From Pampus argenteus (taxonomy: Eukaryota > Chordata > Actinopteri > Scombriformes > Stromateidae): a stretch of 64,000 bases of DNA. The stretch covers positions 20,884,001 through 20,948,000 of the forward strand of contig CM072861.1 in NCBI GenBank assembly GCA_036937835.1, in the 5' to 3' direction. Positions 51,124 through 64,000 of this stretch are shown piece after piece; the stretch's first letter is position 1, and the number at the start of each line of letters is the position of its first letter. Below the pieces are notes generated by a model that saw only the letters and a list, made by a program, of their open reading frames with translations, ran no database searches and had not been told where the DNA came from. The translations under genes and the position numbers were made by a program.

Positions 51124-51912
51124 GTTGCCAACGTAGTCAGCTCAAACTACGGAAAGCAGGAGGGCAGTTTTGAACTTCGACTTTGGTTACCGGTACAGCC
51201 AAAACCGATTTATTAGGTAAATAGGTAACTTATTAGGTAAATTATTTTAATAAAATGTACTTGTCGAGACAAGGAAAACTATTGTTGACATTTACAAGAA
51301 AAACTGTCATTAAAGTAAAAAAAAAAAAAAAAAAAATACAAAAGTCAGGGACTAATGGAGTTAGTTATTAGGTTATTTATTAACAACTACTGAATAGATT
51401 ACATCCATCACAAACAAGAAACAGAAAACAACAAGATGACCTCAAACACATCACATAGCATTTTAATCACAAGGTCATTTATATTAACAATAGCATTAAA
51501 CACAATATACATCATATGAACCAAACATCACCACGTCAGGGTCGTTTTAATTTAAAGTAAAACACATTCAGCAAGATTTTCTGAGAGAGTCCTTTGGGAA
51601 TAATAATAATAATAATTATTATTATTTTTTTGTACAAGGCACCATCGTGGGAATCGCTCAACAATCACACAGGGAGCAGAGTCTAAGGCGCTTCAAATAG
51701 AAATGATCTCTGCGTGTCGTAAAGAGCAAACGCTCCATTGGATCTGCAGCAGTGTCAGCTGCTTCCCTGCTGAGAGAAATTACAAGTGTTTTTACAGGAA
51801 ATCGAGCCAAAACAATAAAAATATGTATAATTTAGGCTAAACAGTTTTGTCTTTTAGAAAAAAAAGGCTTACTTGCACTGTCAGGAGATCTGGAGGGGGG
51901 TGGGTGAGGGGG
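51124..51912 (-). other. bnip1 promoter region and atp6v0e1 3' UTR
   Basis: Only 0.8 kb separates the atp6v0e1 stop codon from the bnip1 start codon. Part of it should be atp6v0e1 3' UTR with a possible intron (51,770-51,872). The part next to bnip1 must hold its promoter, but no TATA or clear GC box is visible. A-run at 51,320 and ATT run at 51,601. Confidence 0.5.
51462..51467 (-). terminator. Candidate atp6v0e1 polyadenylation signal
   Basis: ATTAAA on the minus strand, about 450 bases past the stop codon. No canonical AATAAA is seen nearer. Confidence 0.25.
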
Positions 51913-53074
51913 TTAAGACCAGTGATAATTCAGATACCAGATGACATCGGTGGACAGAGCAGGCCCAAAGAGTGGGTTCAGTTGGGCCAGAATCGCTATC
52001 AGCCAGCTGGTAGACAGAACAGATGTTAACATTTACATGTCAACAGCAAAAATTGTGCACACACACTTCAAAGAGCAGTGATGTGTTCACATGTCTTATG
52101 TTTATTAGATGATTTCATAAAGCATTAAGCTGTGTGTGTGGGGTGGGGGAAACTTTCTGCTTTGTCTCTACTGCCCTCTTTTGTCCATCTTAAATGTAAC
52201 AAGACACCAGCTGCAATTTTTAATAATAATTTACCTTGTCTTACAAATGCTGTATTCACAAAAATGACACTTTGTTTAACAGTAATACACATAAATTATG
52301 TTTTTTTTTTCTCTTCTCCCAACCACATTTTATTTAACAACCTATGAACATAGAAAACCTTATAATACTCACAACAGGTAGCAGCAAACAGCGGTTAACA
52401 CCAGCATTGTGACAATCACTCTGTGTGAACAGGAGAAAGACATTTATAAATGACTTAACATCTAATGGCTGCTTAAGATGCGTTTAAATACATCCTAGCA
52501 AAATCAGTCACACAGCAACTCGTGATTCAGGTGACAAACAGGCAAATAGGGGAAGTTGCAGGTTTTTTTTTTCCAGAGGTTGGGTATATTTACACTTGAG
52601 TGTGGCATCTAAATATAAAGGAAATAAACCATATAGATTTATAGTAGTGATATGTTTTTTTAAAGAGCATAAAAACATAAAAGTAAGAAGCTTTTTCTCC
52701 AGCTCTGCCACCTTCAGGAGGCAGGTCTGTTAAATTAGCCTCTGTGAGCTAACACTAACTTTTGCTTCACGTCGAGCTGCTCATGATATTCTCCAAATGT
52801 TAAGTCGACGTTGAAAAACTTATAAAAGCGACATTATTTTATACCTCTACTTATATATCACGGTACAACACACGATACAAAAGCAAAAGTGAGGGGTTAA
52901 AAAAAAAAAGAAGTTAGCGTAGCTCTGTTTAGCCAGCTGAGAGCTAATTTCGAGAAGCTAACAAACTCACCCTCTGTTTGGTCCTTTGGGGATAAACCAA
53001 GGCACAACTCCTCCAATAATACCCCAAAACAGGGTCATGACAGACATGGAGATCACAAAGCTCAGTTCGGCCAT
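51913..53074 (-). CDS. atp6v0e1: V-ATPase subunit e1 (complete, 3 coding exons, 81 aa)
   Basis: Small hydrophobic subunit e of the membrane (V0) sector of the vacuolar proton pump. Minus-strand coding exons are 53,074-52,971, 52,420-52,373 and 52,006-51,913 (104, 48 and 94 nt), with GT-AG junctions; they give 81 aa, the same as human. Two membrane segments are visible, at residues 5-25 and 36-58. Between them is the family signature [11 protein letters not shown] (25-35). The tail [11 protein letters not shown] corresponds to human ETIWYLKYHWP. The N-terminus ([20 protein letters not shown]) is shorter in loop than a typical e2 start, but e1 and e2 are close; the position between bnip1 and rpl26 supports e1. 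The 48-nt middle exon is unusually small. Confidence 0.95.
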
Positions 53075-54120
53075 GGTGTTGAGTTTAACACCAAGGATAT
53101 ATCTCAGAAGTACAAACTTTTGACTTCAGATAACTTCCAACAGTATCCAGCTGCTTGACGACGACGGAGAGGAGGCAGCACGTATCACATGACCAGCAAC
53201 CAGGAAGTCAGGAGGCCTCTAGAGTTGTGTTGTATTAAACATGTATGAAGCAGTTAGATAAAGGTTTGAGCATTTCAAATCACATTTTCTCCATTTTTCC
53301 GACTAACCGCCGGTAAAAACACACTTTTTTTAATCTATTAAAAAGGTGGTTGTATTAGTTAATAAAAGTAAAATTAGTTAATAAAAAATATCTATTAGAT
53401 GTTGACATTTATCCCTGAAAATTATACGAACAAATGACTGAGTTTGCCCCTTTTATATATATACTGTATATCGTTATAGTCTTCAACCTTTTTATTTATG
53501 TTTGATGTATTGTCCATGATCTGCTGCAGTGCCTGTACTAATGCAACCTTACATACTAGACTCTTTAATGCTTTATTTGTATTTATTATATCTTTAATCC
53601 GTTTTTAAACTACCTGGGAAACACTTTCATTTCATAGGTGAGATGACAAATTATGAAGTCACCAATATCTTATTCAGCTTGCAATTTCCTTGTATAAGAT
53701 TTTACAGACTTTAACTAAGAGCCCAGATTCAATTAAATTGTTTTTTTATGCAAATATTACACGCAGCCTTCTGTGTCCCCTCCACTCTCAATCATCTTAG
53801 TTTCTGACAATGTTTTTAAACATAACAGATCATAACCTCCATAAAAGGGACTGAAATTATCAGTCTCCAAAATGTTTCTCAGAGCAGCCTTAAAACAGAC
53901 CCAAAGACTTAAACTAGATTCAAAATGTAGGTACCATTATGTGAGGGCTTGTACAGACAACAAGTACTGTCTTTGTTTTACATCACCTAATGAGGTATGA
54001 ATGTTTAAAATAGAAAATCACTTCAACCTGCAAAGATATTTTAAATTGTATATAATAAAAAGTATCATCCCATCTCCACAACTAAACACAAGACAGACAA
54101 AGTGAGGTCCATTTATACAG
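53075..54120. other. Intergenic between atp6v0e1 start and rpl26 3' end
   Basis: About 1 kb of AT-rich sequence. The atp6v0e1 promoter should lie at 53,075-53,220, which is only mildly GC-rich. No gene is seen. Confidence 0.5.
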
Positions 54121-54144
54121 TTTATTGATAGCAAAAGATTTATT
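54121..54144 (-). terminator. rpl26 polyadenylation signals
   Basis: AATAAA hexamers on the minus strand at 54,139-54,144 and 54,121-54,126, immediately after the rpl26 stop codon. A very short 3' UTR is usual for ribosomal protein mRNAs. Confidence 0.6.
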
Positions 54145-54145
54145 T

Positions 54146-57680
<3,535 letters not shown>

Positions 57681-57716
57681 CCTGCCGTTTGCTCCTCTAT
57701 GGCCGGCGGAAAAGAG
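57681..57716 (-). other. rpl26 noncoding exon 1 with 5' TOP start
   Basis: On the minus strand a pyrimidine run CTCTTTTCC begins near 57,716 and is followed by GCCGGCCATAGAGG, ending ACGGCAGG at a GTAAGA donor. A C-start pyrimidine tract and a short first exon are the signature of terminal-oligopyrimidine mRNAs whose translation responds to mTOR. Confidence 0.65.
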
Positions 57717-57756
57717 ACTCGCAAAGTACTTCCGCTGGCATTAGTTCACACTCAAG

Positions 57757-57766
57757 TCTCGCGAGA
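57757..57766. promoter_or_regulatory. TCTCGCGAGA promoter element of rpl26
   Basis: A perfect copy of the palindromic TCTCGCGAGA box, about 40 bases upstream of the predicted TOP start, with a CGGAAGT ETS-type core at about 57,728-57,734 between them. Both are known elements of vertebrate housekeeping and ribosomal protein promoters. Confidence 0.6.
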
Positions 57767-58480
57767 ATCCTCGAGAAGAAACAACATAAAAACAACACAG
57801 CCGGTTTTTTACTTTTTTTTTTTTTACTAATAGACTAATTCATATACATTATTAGGCTACAGAAAATATTAAGACACCAGCATTTAGCCGCATATTTGTG
57901 TTAAAAAGCAGTTATATGTGGTTCTAGTTATTTAAATGGGTGCGACTTGTAAAACATTTCGTTGTGTTTTTCTATTATCTTGCATTATTCTGAAAAGTTA
58001 AAGCTCATGATCATCAATGATTTAACAAGCTTTGCTCAAACATTTTAAACTTTTTTTTTTAAATTATTTTACAATGTTATGGCTAACTGTCCATATGGCA
58101 TATTGTCACAAGATGGCGCCAAAACCAATTAATCGATAACCCTGTCAGCAGTTGGAAACAAGTTTTATCCATGATTCATCAAGTTTCGGCTCATGTGCAT
58201 CACAAGCTGTTATGATAAAGAACTAGTAGCCTAACACTGGCCTATAATGATGCCAGGATAGAACAATATATAATATATAAACACACAACAAAATCTAATT
58301 CTAGGTCCTATAAATTTAACATTTAACACTAATGTGGGCAAAACAACATCTGCATCATCATCAGACCACTAAGCTGTTTATTTAATTTATTTTAACACGA
58401 TTACAAACAAAGCACAGGGGCGGGTGTTTACACCGGCAGACCACCCATACATTGACCTCCCATCTGTCCTACTCTCAGTC
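57767..58480. other. Intergenic between divergent rpl26 and ppp2r2b
   Basis: AT-rich and without a gene. AAGATGGCGCC at 58,111-58,121 resembles a YY1 site. Confidence 0.5.
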
Positions 58481-58483
58481 CGG

Positions 58484-58771
58484 CAGTGAACTACAGCGAC
58501 ACGGACGCGGAGGCGCGCTGACACCGTGCGCTGTTGGTTTCCCCCCCGGGCTGCGCGCAGTTTTCACCGGAGCCTGCTGCCTTTCTGCCTGCGCCGTCTG
58601 CCTGCTAAAAGTGATGCTGTCATAGCCCCCTGCGCCGCGGACAGACAGCCTCTTTCCCCTCCCGCACCCCTCTCTGGTTCCCTCTCTGACTGGCTGTCGA
58701 GGCGGCAGTGCGGATGTGGAGCCCGCAACGAAACGCTCTTCACCCGTCGGCAAGCATCGGAGAAGAAGAAG
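58484..58771 (+). promoter_or_regulatory. CpG-rich promoter/5' UTR of ppp2r2b Bbeta2 exon
   Basis: The only clearly CpG-dense region in the right third of the window (GACACGGACGCGGAGGCGCG, CGGGCTGCGCGCAG). It leads straight into the Bbeta2 coding exon. No TATA box is seen. There is no CAG repeat like the one upstream of the human PPP2R2B Bbeta1 exon that is expanded in spinocerebellar ataxia 12. Confidence 0.5.
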
Positions 58772-58850
58772 ATGAAATGTTTTTCCCGTTATCTCCCGTA
58801 CCTCTTCCGCCCTCCGAGCACCATCCTGTCTTCCACTTGTCACACCGAAG
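58772..58850 (+). CDS. ppp2r2b: PP2A regulatory subunit B beta, Bbeta2 first coding exon (partial)
   Basis: Encodes 26 residues plus one base, then a GTAGGG donor at 58,851. The peptide MKCFSRYLPYLFRPP..CHTE matches, as I recall it, the alternative N-terminus of the human Bbeta2 isoform of the PP2A B55-beta regulatory subunit, with a few conservative changes. The split codon G/CN would give the Ala that starts the shared ADIIS sequence of all B55 proteins. In mammals this N-terminus is a cryptic mitochondrial import signal (R6 and R13 with hydrophobic residues) that places PP2A on the outer mitochondrial membrane, where it dephosphorylates Drp1. The WD40 exons are beyond the window. The ATG is the only one in frame. 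Confidence 0.85.
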
Positions 58851-61193
58851 GTAGGGCCGAGGAAGGGGGGCTGTCAAGGGGGCTGTGAGTTGCTTACTTT
58901 GAGCGTGTGACATTAATGTTTAGCCTGCTGTCCCTGACACAGTATAAGCTTACATGTGTGCAGAAGTTAGACAGTCCAGTTATAGGGATGCATACTGTAG
59001 CCCACTGCAGATTTGTCACAGTCCATGAAGTTGTTGGAGCCATTCTTAAATCTGAGATGTAGAGATTTACTGATGCAGATGACTTGAATCTTTTATGTGC
59101 CTGTCTAGAGAGTAGCACTCCTAGTTTCACTCATTCTGCTTTTCCTTATTGCTGAAGCTGTCAACACCCAAGCCTACAGTTTTGTGGAGTTGCATGTTTC
59201 ACTTATTCACGCTGCCTTCATGTTCTTTATGTATAGAAATAATCTTTTCTGAGACAATATCAAGATTAATTATTGTATATTTTACTCAATTCAGAGGGTG
59301 GGATTTCCTCAAAACGCCAACACCCCTTCCATGTAACACACCCAGCTCGTACGCTCGAGTTATTGCCCAGGAGTTGGTCAGAGTTAAAATGTTGAATTGA
59401 GTGAATTGACCCTGGTCATGACAGCACTCTATTAGCTCATAAGAGCTGGTCGTTTCCTCTTGATCATGCTGTCAGATGAGGCAGCTCAGGATGGTCTGAG
59501 TGTTTGTATAACCAGCCATTTACTAGGTCATAATGTGGAGACTGAGCCACTGCATTATTTAGCTTTGCATGGTTGCCCTCTTTCCTGTGTGCGCTCTGCC
59601 CTCAGCCCTCTGGCACAGGAAGGAAGATATACATATACAGATACAGTGTGCAGTACAGTATGTGGTGGTCATAGCCAGGGCCTTTCACAACCTGATGATG
59701 ACCTATATCCTCTGTACACAGCAAGGAACATGCAAGCCAATAATGCATGCTCACTCACTCAATCTGAAATTACAACAATGAAACATACAAACAAGAGGAA
59801 AAAAAAAAACGCCCCGAGAGTCTTTTGTTCTATGATTTAACAGCATTAAGGACCTTTTGTGGTTCTTAATACGGCTTAAAGCAAGAGACAGTAGCTTTAT
59901 GGGAGGAAAAGTAGGCTGGGATTAACAGAGTTAAGGTTGTTTTAAGTCTGAAAGTATCTGCAACAAATTGCCATGATGAAAAACAATGTATTCATTATTT
60001 TAAAAAAAGCAAAAGTAGTTTAAGTATGATCTCCAAGACAACTGAGCAGACCTGCTGAGGAAGAGTGTAAGATGTGATCAAAAGCCCCGGAAAAAAAAAC
60101 CAGGAAGTGGAGTTTGAGTTTGGATTATTTATTTTTTTCTCAAAGCTCAAGAATTCACAAACATGTCTTCTTCATTACTCTGGTTTATATATATATTCAT
60201 ACAACAATTCATCATATACCACAAGCACTGCTTCTATACACAAAACCAAAATATCAGCTGACATATTTATATATATGTGACATTAGGACCATGCGAGCAG
60301 TTGACTCGCCGCTCCCGTTTCTAAATCATAAAACGCATCGAATTTAAAAAAAAAGTGAGCTCCTAGACGTTAAAAGAGGTGAGATCAACCAATCAAACGT
60401 CTCTTTCACACCCACTCCCACCCTCATAACCCACTCTCTGACTCCCAATCCCTCTGCTTGAGATATGGGAGGGGTGTAATAGAGGAAGTGATAGATCAGT
60501 AAACATGGAGCTGCAATGCTCTGCCACTGTAACATGATACACGATCTTCTGCTGCTTTCTGTGCGGAGTAGTAATAATAGTACAGAGAAAGCAAGTGAGG
60601 GATGTTTGAATCTCACGAGCTTGAAGGCCAGCGGGGTTGTGATGAAACAACAGATGACCTTGGAAACGTAATGTGTTAAAAATGATATCTCCCCTGTATG
60701 CAATCTGCTGCGTGTATGTGTGTTCATTTGAGAAACAGTAGAAATGTTTACCGGCGCATGCATGTGCATTTGCGTCAGTGTTTGTTTACGCTTTGTGCTT
60801 GCACTTCCTGGTGTGACCTTGTTACTGTGTTTTGCCCGTCTATTAGACCTGCTGGTCTTGAGGAAGCTGGTCAGTGCCGCTATAGTCCCCCCCCCCACCA
60901 CTCTCACACACACACTCACACACATCCTCCACCATCTCCCAGCATTCATGTCAGCTCCAGCTGAGCAGAATATTCACCCCAGGGAAGATGAGTGTGCAGT
61001 TACCATGTTACTGGAAAATACATTATATAAGCTCTGTACTGGACCATAGTGTGTGTGTATGCGTGTGTGTGTGTGTTCTCTTTGTTTATCTGGGCCATTG
61101 TGAAGAGCATTTATGCCAACATCCCTTGGATTCACCTGGGTCCAGTCTCTGAGGGATACACAGCCAGCTTTTGACTGCATGTGTCTTTTAAAG

Positions 61194-61194
<1 letters not shown>

Positions 61195-61230
<36 letters not shown>
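61195..61230. repeat. (TA)n(TG)n compound microsatellite
   Basis: A TA run passing directly into a TG run. Confidence 0.95.
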
Positions 61231-61837
61231 TTGGGCTTTTGTGTAAGTTTTTATGCATTTTTTTTCTGCTGCTTTGTCTCCCCTGGTGTTCTCCTTTCAC
61301 CCGTTTCACATCAGCCTGTCAGTTCTGGTGTGACAGATTAAGTCTTAAAGGTTTCCGATGGGTGTGTGTGTGTGTGTGTGTGTGTCTGAGTGTGTGTCTC
61401 CCTTCTGCTGTCTTGTGTTAGAGTCAGGGATAAAATGTGCGTCCCCAACTGACACCTCACCACATCTCACACAGCCATCAATCATCAGAGCCTCCGTCTC
61501 CTCTTTCTATTTGCTGTTGAGGGGAAACCCTGTGACACATTATTTGTTTCAGTGTGACAGAGAGAAGCAGAATAGAGTAAAAAGATATTTAAGATCTGTG
61601 ACAAGAAAGTCTTTGATTAATAACTTTAGTTGACATTTGTTGTTGTCTTGTGGCTTGTGTGTGTGTGTGCGCGTATCTGTGCGTTTTGCATTTTTAGCTC
61701 ACATGTGTTTTATTTATAAGAAGAGCAGTGAGATTCTCATGGCAGCGCCTGAGGGGGACTTCTGTCGGCATTTTGACAAAGCATGACATTCACTTGGAGT
61801 TTTGGGGGTGAGGAAAAGCGCGTATGCTGGTGTGTGT

Positions 61838-61842
<5 letters not shown>

Positions 61843-61871
<29 letters not shown>
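61843..61871. repeat. (GT)n microsatellite
   Basis: Pure GT run. A CA run of similar length follows at about 62,000, so the two are inverted copies 130 bases apart. Confidence 0.95.
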
Positions 61872-61996
61872 CCGTTATCATACATCCTGCTGTGTTGTTG
61901 TTATCCTGACAGACACCCACTTCACAGCTCAGAACACACTCCTCGTAGTCTTACCACCCTTGCATACCACTGGGGACAAACACCCTATACACATCA

Positions 61997-62030
<34 letters not shown>

Positions 62031-62042
62031 ACACGCACACAT
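61997..62042. repeat. (CA)n microsatellite
   Basis: CA run with TA and GC interruptions near its right end. Confidence 0.95.
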
Positions 62043-64000
62043 ATAAAGCATCCACACGTGACTGTTCTGTTTCAGTTTGGTCAGCTTTTCTGCGCACACG
62101 TTATAAAGATCAGGAAATAAAAGGGGCGCTCAAAAGAATGCCAGAGAGAAAGTGGGAGATGAAAAGAAAAGAAGAAGTATGGTAGCTGTGAAGTGCTTAG
62201 TGCGTCCTTGAAGTATTTCAAGTGTAGCCCAGTCCTCTCTGTTAATTAGCAGCTATTCACCACCCTGACCAGCTGAGTAACATTTTGGGAAGTGTTATTC
62301 AGCGAGAGGAATACACACATCACAGCAAACATCTGCCCCGCTAATATTATTATAATATAAAGTGCTGATCTGGGTATGTAAAAAACCCCAAAAACAACGT
62401 TTCCTTCATAATTCAAGTTCGCTATGTCAACAAAGCTTTTGTTTCCTGCCTGGATAAGAGTTATTGAAGCAGTATTACTTTGCCATGTATTAACAAGGGA
62501 GTGTTCATAATGATCAAAGGAGTCATGATAAGATTTATGTTGGTTGATCTGCATACTTTTATATAAACTCAACCAGATTGTCCCTGTAATGCAGTCAAGT
62601 TTAAATCTGCACAAATCAATAATATAATATTGATATCAGATCAAATGACTATGAGCTAAAAGGAGAGTGAATATTGTACTTAATATTTGCTGCGATGCAA
62701 GAAACTCAAGACTCAAAATGAATGCTAATGTTGCTCAGTGTGTGCTCAATGTGTAAATATACAACAATTAGTTTTAGAAGGTAAACGATATGTGCCTTCA
62801 AGTGATACTATCTATGTAAATCTATCTTCTGGTCAATACTGACCTTATTACATGGATTTATGTATCAGCAGGATGTGATCCTCACATTGGCAGGTGAAAA
62901 GCAGCGGCTGGTGACTGCATGTCAGTTGCATGTTCAATACATGGTCTGTTATACATTGTGTACAAGAACTAGCCAGTCCAAACTGGAAGAAAAGGGCCAT
63001 CAAAAATGCATATATTTTTATGATATATAGATATATTTATTTATGTGAGCGACAATATAAAGTACACATGGCATGTATTTAATGAACTGAAACCTGTCCT
63101 TCAAATCCCATTACGTGGACCTGTGGGAGCTGAAATGAACGTGACGTTCTCTTAAACAGTGAGAGACAGTCTCAAAACAACATAACAGTTTCTTTCTCAC
63201 GCGGCACTCATCCGCAGTCTCACTTTACCACAAACACCTCCTGCTAGGTCCCCACAGTATGCCTACATGAAAACAAGGAAATAAATGAGCAATTACAGTA
63301 TCAATGAGACTTCCTTCACTCTTGCACTCTTAACCGGAGGCAGTGTGTTATTACAGAAAACACAGTGACGCAGGTTTCCTTCTCTCCTTTCTTTTCCGCT
63401 GTTCCACAATATGTAAAACCAATGTTTTTCTACCACTGGCTTAACTTGATAGGGAGTTTCAGTGTTCTGGTTCCCAATGTGTTATACAGAATCAACTATA
63501 CCCCTGTTGGGAGCTATAAAGCCAGACAAAGAGGCTCCTTATCGAGCCGGACTGCTGAGCTTTTGCTCTGGCTGGCAGGCTGCAGCACAGAGACACAGCT
63601 ACTATTGGGATTGGTGTATATATAGAACATCAGGATGGGCTTCCACTTTCTCTCACTCCCCCTCTCCGCCCATCTGTCTCTGTGTGGTTTTATAAAAGGG
63701 TCCTAATGTGATGTGTGAGACAGGTTACTCCAGGCAGATTTTTTTTTAGTGCTGCAATAAAATCAATTAATTAAAATGCAGAGTATGGCAAAGTCCCTTT
63801 ATTATTTGCCTCTAAAACTTTGTAATGTTAACTATTACTTTATTAGTAGATTGCAATATACATCTACACTGATTTTTTTCCCTTTTTTTTTACTTTTATG
63901 AAACCTATATGATATAACAAGTGTTAAAAAAGCACCATTTCATTATCATTGCACCCTTTTTACGTGATTTAGACTTTAGTGGAAAAGACTTACTTGGATG

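Larger units (their letters stand above)
58851..64000 (+). other. First intron of ppp2r2b (runs off window)
   Basis: No downstream B55 exon was found in the remaining 5.1 kb, in agreement with the very large first introns of this gene. It holds GT, CA and TA microsatellites at 61.2, 61.85 and 62.0 kb and AT-rich sequence. Open frames of 200 codons or fewer (for example 60,344-60,949, -) lack any domain. Confidence 0.7.

Noticed and set aside
52007..52970. SNORA74-type snoRNA in atp6v0e1 introns
   Set aside because: Human ATP6V0E1 hosts one, but no matching sequence or H/ACA layout was seen here.
60344..60949. 201-codon open frame on the minus strand
   Set aside because: Partly translation of GT/CA repeats, no recognisable domain, and inside the ppp2r2b intron.
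58851..64000. Additional ppp2r2b exons such as the Bbeta1 start
   Set aside because: No MEEDIDTRK-like or ADIISTVEF-like translation found in any frame.

Overview
The window is nuclear DNA from a ray-finned fish, most likely a percomorph. Split genes with GT-AG introns, dense (GT)n/(CA)n microsatellites and fragments of dispersed repeats familiar from percomorph genomes all point there. I saw no bacterial, viral or organellar genes, no rRNA or tRNA, and no CRISPR array.

Layout. (1) 1-265, minus strand: N-terminal coding end of cpeb4, cut by the window edge, with a GC-box/CCAAT promoter candidate near 1.45-1.55 kb. (2) 6,995-10,615, minus: complete four-exon stc2 (284 aa), with a TATA-like box near 10.79 kb. 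(3) About 34 kb without a recognised gene (10.8-45.08 kb), holding microsatellites, two clusters of old transposon fragments (15.4-16.1 and 27.6-28.75 kb) and several complex AT-rich stretches that look like developmental regulatory DNA. (4) 45,086-46,586, plus: complete two-exon nkx2.5 (329 aa), the cardiac NK2 homeobox gene. (5) Three housekeeping genes on the minus strand: bnip1 (six exons, 228 aa), atp6v0e1 (three coding exons, 81 aa) and rpl26 (three coding exons plus a noncoding TOP-type first exon, 145 aa). (6) 58,772-58,850, plus: the alternative first coding exon of ppp2r2b that encodes the mitochondrial Bbeta2 N-terminus, followed by more than 5 kb of intron running off the window.

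The order cpeb4-stc2-nkx2.5-bnip1-atp6v0e1-rpl26 matches the human 5q35 block (CPEB4, BOD1, STC2, NKX2-5, BNIP1, CREBRF, ATP6V0E1, RPL26L1) from my knowledge of that locus, but no BOD1 or CREBRF lies between the corresponding genes here. ppp2r2b belongs to a different part of human chromosome 5 (5q32). The genes do not form a functional pathway; they are a conserved neighbourhood, probably kept together in part by long-range regulation of nkx2.5. All exon coordinates were read by hand from translation and splice consensus; the introns and reading frames close exactly in the five complete genes. I found no previously undescribed gene system. The most interesting items are the Bbeta2 exon and its position, the candidate enhancers in the stc2-nkx2.5 desert, and a near-palindromic MITE.
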